This document shows positions 42,961 through 54,255 of a stretch of 64,000 nucleotides of DNA, piece after piece. The notes under the pieces are model-generated. The model ran no database searches and was not told the origin of the DNA. It worked only from the letters and a program-made list of their open reading frames with translations. How positions within the stretch are numbered: the first letter of the stretch is position 1; every line of letters starts with the position of its first letter. Origin of the DNA: Melieria omissa. Taxonomy: Eukaryota > Arthropoda > Insecta > Diptera > Ulidiidae. Location of the stretch: contig OZ020267.1 of the NCBI GenBank assembly GCA_963971225.1, positions 72,221,718 through 72,285,717 of the forward strand, in the 5' to 3' direction. A program made the position numbers and the translations under genes.

Positions 42961-43420
42961 CAACAGTCTTATGTCTTTTCTAAGACAATTTCAATTTTTC
43001 TTTCCATTTCCATAACCAGGTTTTCTATTTGTGCTGAATTGATTTACTTAAGCAGACTAAATGATTTCAAATGCGGTAAATGTGCTTGAAAGTTCAGTGG
43101 GTCACCTTTTTAAAATCGCCTTTCCTAACATTACATCTTTTTATTATTTTACAGTCACCAATTTGAAGTACGAATTCGTACAAAAGGAATTCCTATTCTG
43201 TTGAATTCCTCATCTGTAATCCTTTCCCCTAATTTTCACCTTTTACTTTCTGTGAGCCCTTTTATGACAAGAAAAAAATTAAATTAACAAAATCTCTCTC
43301 TTGTTGTCATTCTGTATACCTTTTTAGCAAACGCAAACTCAAGGTAAGTTTGAACCAAAAAACAATAACAATAACAAAAACAACAACACAGTTCTTCTAA
43401 GTATGAAAGTCATTACTCAC
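42961..43420. other. Intron sequence left of the DPR exon
   Basis: I see no gene here. There is a short CAA/AAC-rich stretch near 43360-43390. On the minus strand it begins with the donor GTGAGT (43415-43420) of the DPR exon. No second Ig exon is found between here and the retroelement block. Confidence 0.6.
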
Positions 43421-43631
43421 CCACAACATTGAGCCGAAATCCTTGACTTATCTTCGGTTCGGTCGAGACTTGACATTCATATGTGCCCGAATCTCTTGGC
43501 TGCGGTGAGGATATTCTTAATGTCCATTCGTCGGATCCTTCGGTGTGTAGCGATTGAAATCGTTGGTCGTTGGTGTACGTTAGTATGCCCACAGTGAGAA
43601 TATGTAAGTCACGTTTGCGTATCCAGGATAC
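43421..43631 (-). CDS. DPR-family cell-surface protein, exon encoding the second half of Ig domain 1
   Basis: DPR proteins are neuronal surface proteins with two Ig domains. They bind DIP partners and help choose synaptic partners in insects. This 211-nt exon encodes 70 residues starting VSWIRKRDLHILTVG, with the Trp of the Ig core, the NDQRF stretch, and the YECQV signature holding the second Ig cysteine (motif RDSGTYECQVSTEPK). The acceptor (CAACAG before 43631) and donor (GTGAGT at 43415-43420, phase 1) are both clear. It joins in phase 0 to the exon at 52903-53057 across an intron of 9271 bp. Similarity seems closest to the DPR4/DPR5 group, but I cannot fix the paralogue without alignment. 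The next exon, for Ig domain 2, should lie to the left and is not in the window. Confidence 0.9.
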
Positions 43632-45660
43632 CTGTTGTGAGACGGCAAGGCACGTTGGTCCATCCATGTGCGAGTGTGTGTGTGTGTAGGAAGCACGAAA
43701 GAGAGTAAAAAAGCAAGGTGCATATATAAGAAAAAATCGCAGAGATTAAGGTAACCATTTAGCAGATTAGAAGTAGTGTGTTGCGGCAAGGACGCTTAAA
43801 AGAAACTGTCCAATCGATAGCAAAATTATAGCCCGAGGGTGGCTGGCGGGTTGTGGTGGAGGGCAATGTGCAGCAGACGACGAGCGCCAATGGGGGCAAA
43901 CGTAAAACGCATTAAACGACTTGATAGAGCAGTTAAATGGAACTCTATCGAGTGGACAGCGAGTGGATGTGAGGTGTGAAAGGGCGTGAACATTGGCGGA
44001 GTTAGTGTTCATTGGATTATGTATGGATATGTGTAAAGTTGTGTGTGCGGTTTGATATTAAAATGAAAATTTAGTGGCCTTGCTTGAATAGAGTTTTTCT
44101 TGAAGACTATGGAAAAAGGGAGCAATGCAATTTTAAAATTTATTTCAGATTAAATTATTTGAGAGCATATTTCGCTAAATGACTGAGTGGCTGAATGAAC
44201 CGAATAATGTTTCAAAATTAAATAATCAACATCAATCATACAACTATAAGTTCCACCTAAAGAAATGTATGTACAGTAGTATAGAAAGTACTCTCTGCGC
44301 TTTTTTTTCCATAACACCAAATAGCTACGTAATCATCTTTTCACAAATGATTACTCGCTGCCATCGAATAACCATTTCCATACCCACCACTGGGCACTTA
44401 ATAAATATCCATACGTGTTTCGATATTAAAACGCCGGATTTTAGTGCCAGCACAACAAAGAAAATTATTACTATGTGGCTACGCCCTGGGCGTATACGCA
44501 ACAAAAACGGCTTTCCATAAAAAAACAAAAAATAAACACACAACAACAAAAGGCCTGCAGCCAGCATTACTGTGTTTTTGCTTTGCAGCCAGAAACAAGA
44601 ATGATGCGACTACCCGAAGGGGTTACTTATTATCACATAAGTCCTCAACAGGCAATGCTGAGTGCCCGAAAAACCCAAGCAGAGCACATACACAGAAGGC
44701 AGCACATATAAAATGTCTCCACACACTCTCCACTAATTTGCTTGAAGGCAAATATGGCGCGCTCGGTAAAGGTTTTAGTTGCCGCATTGAGTTTGATAAT
44801 ATTTTACGACAAGCAATGCGCCATTAAAACCAATCGGGATCAGGCAAAAAACCTGCCATTCAAGTGCTGCCATAGATTGTGTGGCGCTTGCAATTTACAT
44901 AACCGCATTGAATTTTTAAAATATTCATAGCCTACACCAGGGCGCATGTTGCCGGTTGGTTGGTTGGTGTCGTTGCCGGTGTTGGCGAGGCGTGTGCAGG
45001 GCAACGCCTACTGCCGTGTCACATACGCTCATTAATACATAATGACATTTTGAGTGCAGCCCGTCGCTCTGTGTGTGGCAGTCGCCGAGGTGTGCAGCAA
45101 CTTCTGTCGCAGCCGAAATGTGCCGAGTGTAGTGCGAGGGGCGTCAATTTATTGTTGGTCTTATGTAAAATGCCCTCAATGTCACAGAGAATGTGTTTAC
45201 AATGTTAAGGCTATGCGGCACGTGTATCACATACCCCATTCACTAAGTGTAATTGATGAAATTTATTGACGTATGGTAGAAAAGAGTTTTCAATTTCTGC
45301 ATTATTATGTAAAATGGAAAATGGCTGCAAAAAATAGATATAACAATAAACAACAAAAACGTGTTGGTGGCTTTAGAAAGTTTTAATAAAATGTTATATG
45401 GAATGAATATGTATACATTAGAAAGATATAGATTGGGAGAATCTTTTTTTAATTCTTTTTTGATTTTATGTTATGATGCGGATGTGAACTGATTTGGCCC
45501 AGTCTGTGGGACTGTCTTTCATATGAGATGATAAATTTCAAAGGATTAGAGATAATTTTCTGAATAAGTGTTAGCAACAAAAAACAACTTTTGTCGTGAC
45601 CCATTGAAAAGAGGATGTAGAACTGAAAGAGGTCTTTCGTATTTAGTAACCTGGCATATT
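43632..45660. other. DPR intron, first part
   Basis: No gene is supported. A short GT tract (about 43672-43687) follows the exon. Open frames of 60-127 codons on both strands have no recognisable domain or splice structure. Confidence 0.6.
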
Positions 45661-45671
45661 CAGTTGTTGCT

Positions 45672-45745
45672 TTTAAAAGGACATTGAATTAGAAAACTAA
45701 AGACTGAGTATTTCAGCTTCCTATGAATGACCTCTAGTTGTATGC
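45672..45745 (+). repeat. Left member of a direct repeat flanking the GAAT array
   Basis: TTTTAAAAGGACATTG..AGAAAA.TAAA.ACTGAGTAT recurs at 47308-47375 with roughly three quarters identity over about 70 bp, in the same orientation. Confidence 0.55.
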
Positions 45746-45960
45746 TTATACAACAACAACAACAACATTTAGATTGATAAAAGTGCTGCCTCACTGTGTT
45801 ATATTTCCATCAAGAAAGCTAATATTCTAAAAAAAAAACAAATGCATATTCTATACTTAATTCTTACTTATGGATAGACACTATTTTTGTCCTCTTAATA
45901 AAAGAATAAACTCCCGAGTCATTCTACAGTTGTCAGCCAGGGTTTTCTGGCTATAAGTTG

Positions 45961-46979
45961 CTTATGAATGAATGAACGAACGAATGAATGAATGAATGAA
46001 TAAATGAATGAATGAATGGATGAATGAATGAATGAATGAATGAATAAATGAATGACTGAATGAATAAATATATGAATGAATGAATGAATATATGAATGAA
46101 TGAATGAATGAATGAAGAATGACTGAATGAATGAAGAATAAATGAATGAATGAATGAAGAATGACTGAATGAATGAAGAATAAATGAATGAATGAAGAAT
46201 AAATGAATGAATGAATGAATGGATGAGCGAATGAATGAAGGAATGAATTAATGAATGAATGAATGAAGGAATGAATGCAGGAATGAATGAATGAATGCAG
46301 GAATGAATGAATGAATGAATGAATGAAGAATGACTGAATGAATGAATAAATAAATGAATGAATAAATAAATGAATGAATGAGTAACTGAATGAACCAATG
46401 AATAAGTGAATAAATGAATGAATAAAGAATGAGTAAATGTATAAATCTATGAATGAATGAATGAATATATGAATAATTGAAAAAATAAATAAAGAAATGA
46501 ATGAATGAATGAATTAATAAATCTATGACTGAATGAACGAATGTCAAAACAAAGTTACCCAGCGTTTTTTGGCTCTTATGTTTATGACTGAATGAATGAA
46601 TAAATAAATGAATTAATAAATGTATGAATTAGTGAATGAAAAAATTATGAATGAATAAATGAATGAATAGAGGAATGAATGAATATATGAATGAATGAAT
46701 GAAGAATGAATAAATGAAAGAATATATTAATGAATATCAAATGAATGAATGAATGAATAAATGAATGATTGAATGAATGAAAGAATGAATGAATGAATAA
46801 ATAAATAAAGAAATGATTGAATGAATTAATAAATCTATGAATGAATGAATGAATGTCAAAGCAAAGTTACATAGTGTTCTATGGCTCTAATTTGTTTATG
46901 AATGAATGAATGACTGAATGAATAAATGAATGCATGCATGACTGAATAAATGAATGAATGCATAATTTATTGAATGAAT
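45961..46979. repeat. Tetranucleotide array (GAAT/ATGA)n with spacer units
   Basis: About 1 kb of imperfect GAAT repeats is interrupted twice by a related spacer (46550-46590 and 46853-46898, of the form CAAAGTTAC..AG.GTT.T.TGGCTCT). A third related spacer precedes the array (45935-45962). The long minus-strand frames rich in HSFI here are translations of the repeat and not a protein. Confidence 0.85.
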
Positions 46980-47307
46980 ATTAACGCAAAATTTACTTTT
47001 GCCGCCATTTGCGAAAGTTATAGCATCTGCCGATAAAGTAATAACTTTTTCGCCACCCTGTACTGAAATACAAAACATAAATTTGTTTTCCATAAGATAT
47101 GTTAAAAACTTCAAGGATATCAAAAGATACATATTTCAAAGAACTTTACTCACATATTTTGGTCCTCAAAGCTCGCAATAGAAAATTCACTTAAAAGGCA
47201 ACAACTTTCGCCTTTCATTTGATACCAATATCTTTATTATTTAATTAAAGCAAATATTTAGAAAAATTCTTTGAAATGTGTATGTTCTGAAAATTTAAAA
47301 GTTCTTT

Positions 47308-47375
47308 TAAAAGGACATTGCATCAGAAAATTAAAAACTGAGTATGCCAGATTACTATAAATGATCTCTATCTTT
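47308..47375 (+). repeat. Right member of the direct repeat flanking the GAAT array
   Basis: This pairs with 45672-45745, in the same orientation, about 1.6 kb apart. Confidence 0.55.
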
Positions 47376-48150
47376 AACCCTTAATCATCTTTTGGATGGG
47401 TCTTGACAAAAGTGCTTTGTGGTAGCAGAGTGTTCCTGATATTACTGTTATTAACTGTGTTACTCGTTACCCATTATTTTCCAATAGATGGCTTTAGGAA
47501 TCGATTTGTGGCGTTGTATAAGAAAGATACAATTTTATACTAAAGAAACTTCCCAGACAGTTTTGAGATTGCATGATTCAGTTTTGCTTGAGTGTACGTT
47601 AAATGTGGATGTGTAAGAAAGATAAGATTTCATACTAAAATAACTGCTCAGAAAGTTGTGTGATTGATTGACTTAGATCTACTCGCTCTGTCCATATGGG
47701 CCCGCTTTGATTCCACAAATTGTACTCGTTTGAAATGAGTATTTTTTTTACACATGTTGTGTTACAACTGCTGATTCAACCAAACTGTACTTAAAAATTG
47801 GTTTCCAATGGTTTCTTAAATAAAAAAATGTCTCTTAAATGTTCAGAAGCTTAGACATCTAGAAGGCATTAGCCACCTTTTCACGCAGCGGATTTGTAAA
47901 CAAGGAAGCGCTGATTTCCTGACTTTAATGCGCTCATCTTTACCGTTTTAACAAGTTGACTCACTAAAGCCAATTAGAAAGAAAAAATGCCTCCACTTAA
48001 CTGTCTTGAACGTCAACTGCGGCGACAATTTGTGTAAATTCGTTTTGCACCATTCGCCACGCTTAGTAGGCCGACTAACTGGGATTGGGACATGTTTTGG
48101 GTCATTTAAGTGTTTTATTGCAACGTTCACTAGTTGGCGAAAAATCCCAA
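47376..48150. other. DPR intron, middle part
   Basis: No gene is seen. A ~90-bp degenerate tandem duplication (AAGAAAGATA.GATTT.ATACTAAA) lies near 47518-47660. Confidence 0.5.
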
Positions 48151-48176
48151 CACCCACACACACACACACATACACA
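48151..48176. repeat. (CA)n microsatellite
   Basis: A run of alternating CA follows ACACC. Confidence 0.85.
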
Positions 48177-48327
48177 GTGACGTAAACAACTCTTCAGCGC
48201 ACAATGCAAATGGCTAACTGCAAAACGGCAGCAACGCGCGCGCAACGAGCCATGCGTGGAGAATGGCTGCAAGTCAGCGAAGCGCACACAGCTGGAATTT
48301 CATAAAATTACCCATTTAGGTTGTGCT

Positions 48328-48360
48328 CGTTGTTGTTGTTGTTATTGCTGTTGTTGCTGG
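48328..48360. repeat. (TTG)n microsatellite
   Basis: GTTGTTGTTGTTGTT is followed by TATTGCTGTTGTTGCTGG. Confidence 0.8.
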
Positions 48361-48673
48361 CGTATATAATGCGCTGGCAGGCGACGGAGCGGAGCAGAAA
48401 TACGAATACGAGTACTGGTACTTGCACCAGCCGGCAAGTACCGAGTAAGAGTAATTGTACAAAAGTCTTTTCTGTTTGCTGCCATGTTGCGTTTTATTTG
48501 CTGCCCATGCAGCGCCAAGGCTTTGCCAGTGCTATACTCATTGTTGTTGGGCGCTTGTCAAGCCATTGTTCGGTTGCTTTTCGCAACGAAAATGCAAACA
48601 ATAAAAGGCACCGCTACCTTTTGTTACTTCTGACCAGGCGAATGCGCGCTTCTCGCTACTGACGCTGCGTATT

Positions 48674-48702
48674 GTTGTGTGTGTGTGTGTGGGTGTGCGT
48701 TG
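48674..48702. repeat. (TG)n microsatellite
   Basis: TTGTTGTGTGTGTGTGTGTG is followed by GGTGTGCG. Confidence 0.8.
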
Positions 48703-49595
48703 GAACGCCGCGCCGCATTGAAAGTGAATTGCAGCAAACCGTGGGCGTCTGTGTGTCTGTGTGTGGCGTTGGCGTTATGGAGCGCACGCTTTGCGCATAT
48801 CCTTGTGGCTCGTTAGTGGCTTTGGCTCATTTCGCCTGCTCGTTGTTGGCACTGACGGCGCATTTTATGTAGATATGTAAACATTTTTGCACTAAAAGAC
48901 TTTTTGCAAATAGCAAAATTCGGTTTCTCTTTCGTTGGCTTTTATTGTGCCATACTTTTAAGCGGTCGGGTGGGCAATTGCGAGCGGCTTTGTGTGCGGA
49001 TTTCGAAATTTAGGTTAACATTACCAACTTAAAGCGTAATAAGCTGAAAACTTTGTCTCACCACAATACGACAGCGTCGTAATTTTGCCAATTTTTGGCA
49101 GAATTTTTGCATATAAATAAATATGCGCAACGTTGATCTGCTTAAATAATGGCAGCTGTGCCAGAGCTGTGGGCAGCCTAAAAATTATGCTGGCTTTGGT
49201 ACGTAATGCGAATTTTTTTTATACAAAATTAAATCTATTTATACTAATTTAAAAATTTTTAAAGTTCACAGATCAAATTAGGAGAAATCAAGTAACAAAT
49301 TTTGCATAGATTTAACTTCTGTTGCGAAACGTGGTTGCTTACGAACCGAAACGATACTGGGAACAGGCATGGCGTCAGTGTTAGCAAAAAACTAAAAAGA
49401 CTTTGCTTGCATGAGTTCATGCAATTAAGAATTGGAGTTTCAATATTTGAAGTTTTTGAGATATATGAGAATGAGATAAAGAAATGATAAAACTAAAGAA
49501 ATGCAAATTAGATAAATCTTTTCTTTCTAACTTCAAATTTCACTTATAAAACGTTTCATCATTTGTATTGACAGATCAATTGATCAGTTATACCA
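48703..49595. other. DPR intron, GC-balanced part
   Basis: No gene is supported. The composition is typical of fly intron with CAGC/TTTGGC words, and no splice-bounded frame is seen. Confidence 0.5.
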
Positions 49596-50720
49596 AAATC
49601 TTCAAAAAATCCACTCAAGATTCGAAAAATTACCATTAAAAAAGTAAAATCTAAAATAATCCAAAATTTGTCCCAAATCTAGAATGGTATTTCCTAATCT
49701 CTCAACAGTGCCCGGACTTTTGTAAGTCGATGCTGAATATAAAATTCGATCATAAATCTACCAAAGATACAAACAAACCACCAACAGAAAATAAAAATCT
49801 TATAAAAATTATTTTTTCTAAAATTCTTCTTCTTCTTCTTCTAAGGAGGCTGAGATTCTTACATATCTAGGCAAAAAAAATTAAAGAATAATAAATACAA
49901 AATTCTTCCAAAACCCCAGAAACCACCAACAGGAAATTAAAATCTCCTTAACATTTGTTGAAGCTAAAGAACTCTAAAGAGACCAAAATTCTTGCTAGAA
50001 AAATAAATATGAGAGTGAAATAAAAGAAACTAATGAATACAAAATTCTTCCAAAGATCCAAAAAACCACCAAAAAAAACCAAAATATCCTAAACACTGGT
50101 TTTACTAAAATTCTTCTAAAGAGACCAAGCTTCTTGCATATCTAGAATGATAAAAGAAACAGGGAATTTTTAATAAAAAAATTCTACCCAAGACCAAAAA
50201 ATCAGAAAACTAAAATGAAAACTTCCTAAGCACTTTTTTTCCTAAAATTCTTCTGAAGATGCCAAGATTCTCCCAAATCCAGAAGGACAAAATATATAGA
50301 AACTACCCTTTCTTAAAATTCTTCTAAAGGAAGTATTAGAAAAGAGGATAATGACTAAAGAACTTCTACCAAAGACCCAAAAAACCACCAACAAAAATTA
50401 AAAATTTTATAAAAAGTTGTTTTTCCTAAGATTTTTCCAAAGAGGTCGAGATTCTTGCAAATCTAGAAGGATGAAATAAAAAGAGGATATTTAATAAAGA
50501 AATTCTACCAAGGAAAAAAAAAACAACCACTAAAAGAAAATGACGATATTCTAAACAGTTCGGCGCCTCAGAAAACAAATGTCGTATGTCTTACTAGACT
50601 CAATGGAACATACGACACTCGTTTTCTGAGCCGACGAGTTGTTTTTCGTAAAATTCTTCTAAACGGGTCAAGATTCTTGTAAATCAAGAAGGCTAAAATG
50701 AAAAGAGGATAAACTGGTTT
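49596..50720. repeat. Degenerate tandem repeat, ~135-150 bp unit
   Basis: About seven diverged copies share the ordered blocks CCAAAGA.CCAAAAAACCACCAAC, AAATCTTCCTAA, TTTTTCCTAAAATTCTTCTAAA, GAGACCAAGATTCTTGCAAAT and CTAGAAGGATAAA. It is A/T-rich and noncoding. One copy is interrupted by the foldback insertion at 50561-50636. Confidence 0.7.
50561..50636. mobile_element. 76-bp foldback (palindromic) insertion, MITE-like
   Basis: Arms at 50567-50589 and 50608-50630 pair over 23 positions with two G/A differences around an 18-nt loop, and the pairing extends outward imperfectly (CGGCGCCTCAG against CGTCGGCTCAG). AGTT stands on both sides. Sister copies of the surrounding repeat read AGTTGTTTTTC without the insert, which gives an empty-site comparison. 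Confidence 0.6.
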
Positions 50721-50935
50721 AGTAAAAGTTGTAGCAAAAAGGGTTAAGGAAGTGATTAGACAGTGAAGCTATGATGATTCATACTTTTAAAAGTTGTAGC
50801 GAAGGGGTTACGAAAGGGTTAAAAAAGTCATTAGATAGTGAAGCAATGAAGATTCATACTTGTAAAAGCTGAAAAAAGGTAAAAAGGTGAAAAAAGTAAT
50901 TTGAATGGGAAGTTATAAAGATTCATATTTGACTG
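50696..50935. repeat. Three-copy degenerate repeat, ~80-95 bp unit
   Basis: Units share AAAAGTTGTAGC.AA..GGTTA, GTGATTAGA.AGTGAAGC and ATGA.GATTCATACTT. Confidence 0.6.
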
Positions 50936-52084
50936 CACTACTAAGGAATCAAATATGAGACAACTCCTAATAGGCTCAGGGAATTTAAATTAGACCTATA
51001 AGGAAAGAGGACAAGTAATGTGTATCACTAAGTAAGGATCATAAAAAGAGGATCAATAATTACAAGGACCTACTTCAAATAACGACTGTCATAACCAATA
51101 AGATGAAGATGGACCCACTACTTAACAAGAGGTGGTTTTTTTCATATCGAAGTCCGACAACCCGATATTTCTTCATCATTATCTACAAACATTTCCAACT
51201 ATGCTTTCTAATGACTTTCTCATTTTTTTCTTGCTTCTACTCTTCTAATGGAACGAAGACGAACCCACTACGTGATTTACTTCGGCCAATCTCGCGGCAA
51301 TAACGGAAGTGGTTTTAGAATATAGAATTCTGACAAACCTTTAATTATGATTCATCATTATCTATAAAAATTTCCAAATTTCTTTCCTGCTTTATAATAA
51401 TTTTCTCATTCCTTTCCTTGCGTCTATTCCCCAACTCATCACTTATTTAATTAAAACCAACAAAAACTTGGCACCTGGAGGTTTAAATAATTGATGATAA
51501 ATAATTGACATGGGCACCAATTTAGTGACCTCGAATTCATCCAATTACTCGCATACTTAAATATGTATTTCGTAAGAAAAATTTTATTTATTTATACAGG
51601 GTGTTCCTCGCGCAAACGAAAATGTTTCAGCGAATTCATTTATTGCAGACTTTATTTATTATTTATGTTTAAATGTGGCACAGCCTACGGTAATAGTAAA
51701 ATTTATATACATACATACTCGTATCTACTTGTTCAAGGTCACATTTTGGTTGCGACTAAAGAGCGGCGCAAGCACTATAAAAATGACTTGCAAGCCATCG
51801 CTGTGCTTTCAAATACTGTCGCTCTTCTTCACTTTCACTACAAAACAAGCACTGCTTTTGCTTTTGATATTCATACGAATACTGCACGAAACGACAATAG
51901 AACCTCAAGCACCTTGAAGTATGGAACAACACTGAAGTAGAACAACATTGAAGTAGAAGAAGCTGATCGGAGTAGCTGATGTTTGTTTTTGGTATTTTGT
52001 ATGGAATCTGGTCTGCATTTCAAGCATTATAACAACATTAATGTAAAAAAAAAACGCAGGTTTAAAACATGTTTTTCGATATTT
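50936..52084. other. DPR intron without recognised features
   Basis: It holds two related blocks near 51100-51270 and 51330-51430 (CATCATTATCTA.AAA.ATTTCCAA, TTTCTCATT). No coding feature is supported. Confidence 0.5.
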
Positions 52085-52380
52085 GTTTAAGTCTGTGTGA
52101 AGTAGAAGTTCTGCTTCACTCGGTGTGAAGTAGAAATTCTGCATCACTCGGTGTGAAGTAGAAGTTCTGCTTCACTCGGTGTGAATTAGAAGTTCTGCTT
52201 CACTCGGTGTGAAGGAGAAGTTCTACATCACTCGGTGTGAAGTCGAAGTTCTGTTTCACTCGGTGTGAACTAGAAGTTCTACTTCACTCGGTGTGAAGTA
52301 GAAGTTCTACTTCACTCGGTGTGAAGCAGAAGTTCTTTTTCACTCGGTGTGAAGTAGAAGTTCTACTACACTCGGTGTGC
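52085..52380. repeat. ~30-bp palindromic minisatellite
   Basis: About ten tandem units consist of GTGAAGTAGAA-G-TTCTACTTCAC plus TCG. The consensus is an 11-bp perfect inverted repeat around one G, and individual units carry one or two arm changes. Confidence 0.8.
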
Positions 52381-52902
52381 TTCCTCATTATAGATTTCTG
52401 TTTTTAAGTTTTGCTTTACAACATAACACAAGCAATATCGCTGCTGTAGCGAAAATGTTTTAGAATAATGCAGTGCTTGCTTTGTTGCAGAATAGAACTA
52501 TTGAACATTTGAATTCGCTGTCAACGCGACACTGAAGTCAGTACTTGACAGTACTGCGCAGTAATGAAGTGTGCCCAATAGAATCTTTTGTGCAACTCTT
52601 TAGTTGCGACCTCGAGCGCAGTGCTGCTTAAACTTTGTAATTCAGCACCCCGGCTGGCAACTTTCGAGCTGTTTGCCGCTCGCCGCCTAATTAAACCGTT
52701 AATACGTGTCGCTTAAATATTTCATGCAATTTTCGGCCACCCTTAACAAAACTCGACTGCATATTTGACAGCGAAACGAGAAGCAGCAGGAGAAAAATAC
52801 AAATGCCGCCACCCTTAACCGCACACGACGAAATGTATGATTGTGTGTTTGTGTGAGTGAGTGAGTTAGTGTGTGGCGCATTGGCGCAATTTTCCAACTT
52901 AC
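52381..52902. other. DPR intron adjoining the upstream exon
   Basis: No gene is seen. The donor GTAAGT of the DPR exon lies at complement 52897-52902, and a GTGT/GTGAGT-rich stretch follows it. Confidence 0.55.
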
Positions 52903-53057
52903 CGCACGGTCACCCAAATTGCGAACGCGGCAGTGCAGCAGCGCCGCCTGACCCACCGTTGCCGTCACTTCGCGGCGCGACGAGTTGTCAAAGTAGGGCT
53001 GCGAGTATGGCGTCTCCCAGTAATGTGGCGGCACATCGCCGCAAATCGTTTTCGTCT
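52903..53057 (-). CDS. DPR-family protein, exon encoding the first half of Ig domain 1
   Basis: This 155-nt exon encodes 51 whole residues, TKTICGDVPPHYW to RNLGDRA. It starts the Ig domain with PYFDNSSRREVTATVG and carries the first Ig cysteine in LLHCRVRNLGD. The acceptor is TTTTTTTGCAG before 53057. The donor is GTAAGT at 52897-52902 and the exit phase is 0. Joining it to 43631 gives RNLGDRA then VSWIRKRD, the normal DPR order. NSS is a possible N-glycosylation site. The signal peptide and 5' exons must lie further right or beyond the window and were not found. Confidence 0.9.
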
Positions 53058-54065
53058 CTGCAAAAAAATGCATCAAAAAGGGAAATACAAATTTAAAAAA
53101 AATGTTCAGAAAAACATTTTAAATAAAAGCGTTGGCAAATTTTAATGAGGAATTTAATTATTTAACTTAAGAATGCTTAATTTTTTTTCACCAGCATTAT
53201 TTTCGCTTGTGCACAAGTGTGCTTAAAGCTTAAATAAAAACAAAAATATATATTGCGTACAACAAGCTCCATGTTGGCAAGCGACACACACACACACACA
53301 CACATGTGCGCTTACATGTTGATAAATTCTCGCTTAAATTGGCACACGGCCTTGTGCCGCAGTGTTGAATTCAATTTGTGAGCTAAATATGTTGAAAAAA
53401 TAAAATAAAAATGAAAAACATTGGAATATTCGCGCTGTAACATTTTTGCGCAGCCACATTTTATGTGCGCTTGCGTAGGTGTGCATGTGTGAGTGAGTGC
53501 AAGTGTGAGTGTTTAAATTTGCTGCTAATTAATGTTGTAAAGTGAGAATTCGCCGGAAAACGAAATGCGCAATTTTTATGTGAAATGAAAATTGATACGA
53601 ATGAAAGCCTGAAAGGCATCCTTAACGAATGACAGCAACGATTGTTATGTGTGGTTGTTGGTTTTATTGTTGTTGTACGCTAATAAATTCGAGTTCAGCA
53701 CACGTACTCAAGTGATATCGCTTGCAGTCAATAAAATCTATGGTTGATTTTTCATAAGAAATTTTCGGTACATCGGAAATCGTATGACAATATTTTCAAA
53801 TTGCAGATAATGTAATCAGAATTACGCTGTTATTGAAAAAAGATCAGCATAAATGATTATCTTTGCAATTTAAAATATCCATGACTATGTGTAGGATAAG
53901 GATTACTGAATGGAGATATCGTATTTGATATCGTTGAGCAATGTCAATTAGAAATGAGTTTTCTTCATAAAAGCGTTGCATATTTTGCGGCATTTCAACT
54001 CATCAAAAATTAAGTTTCGTTAGCAGAAACGTTTTATTTTTGCATACATAAGACGTTAAGAAAAC
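53058..54065. other. Intron or flank right of the DPR exon
   Basis: It holds an (AC)n run at 53284-53305 and GTGT/GAGT-rich words near 53470-53515. No gene is supported. Confidence 0.5.
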
Positions 54066-54067
54066 TT

Positions 54068-54205
54068 GGTTTTGGTTCTCAGGCAAAGGAGCCTTCTCGA
54101 AACTTTTCAAGGATTGCCTTGATCTGCTGAATGAGCTGAAATGCCGTAACTCCATAGATATACCCTGGATTTCAGGACATCACGAAGGCAGCAAACAAGC
54201 CGACC
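54068..54205 (+). mobile_element. Non-LTR retrotransposon remnant, RNase H part
   Basis: An open stretch reads SGKGAFSKLFKDCLDLL and then DIPWISGHHEGSKQADR. This resembles the SDSQAA...WVPGH.G..GN..AD pattern of LINE RNase H domains. It is about 45 codons long without start or ends, so it is a decayed fragment. Confidence 0.55.
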
Positions 54206-54255
54206 GAAAACAGATGCATTGCGTCCACTTTTATGCTCCTGTAGATTGCCTACAA

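Noticed and set aside
44179..45269. Several overlapping frames of 60-127 codons in the DPR intron
   Set aside because: No domain, no consistent codon use and no splice context; they overlap each other in several frames.
45919..46547. Long minus-strand frames rich in HSFIHSFI
   Set aside because: They are direct translations of the GAAT tetranucleotide array and not genes.
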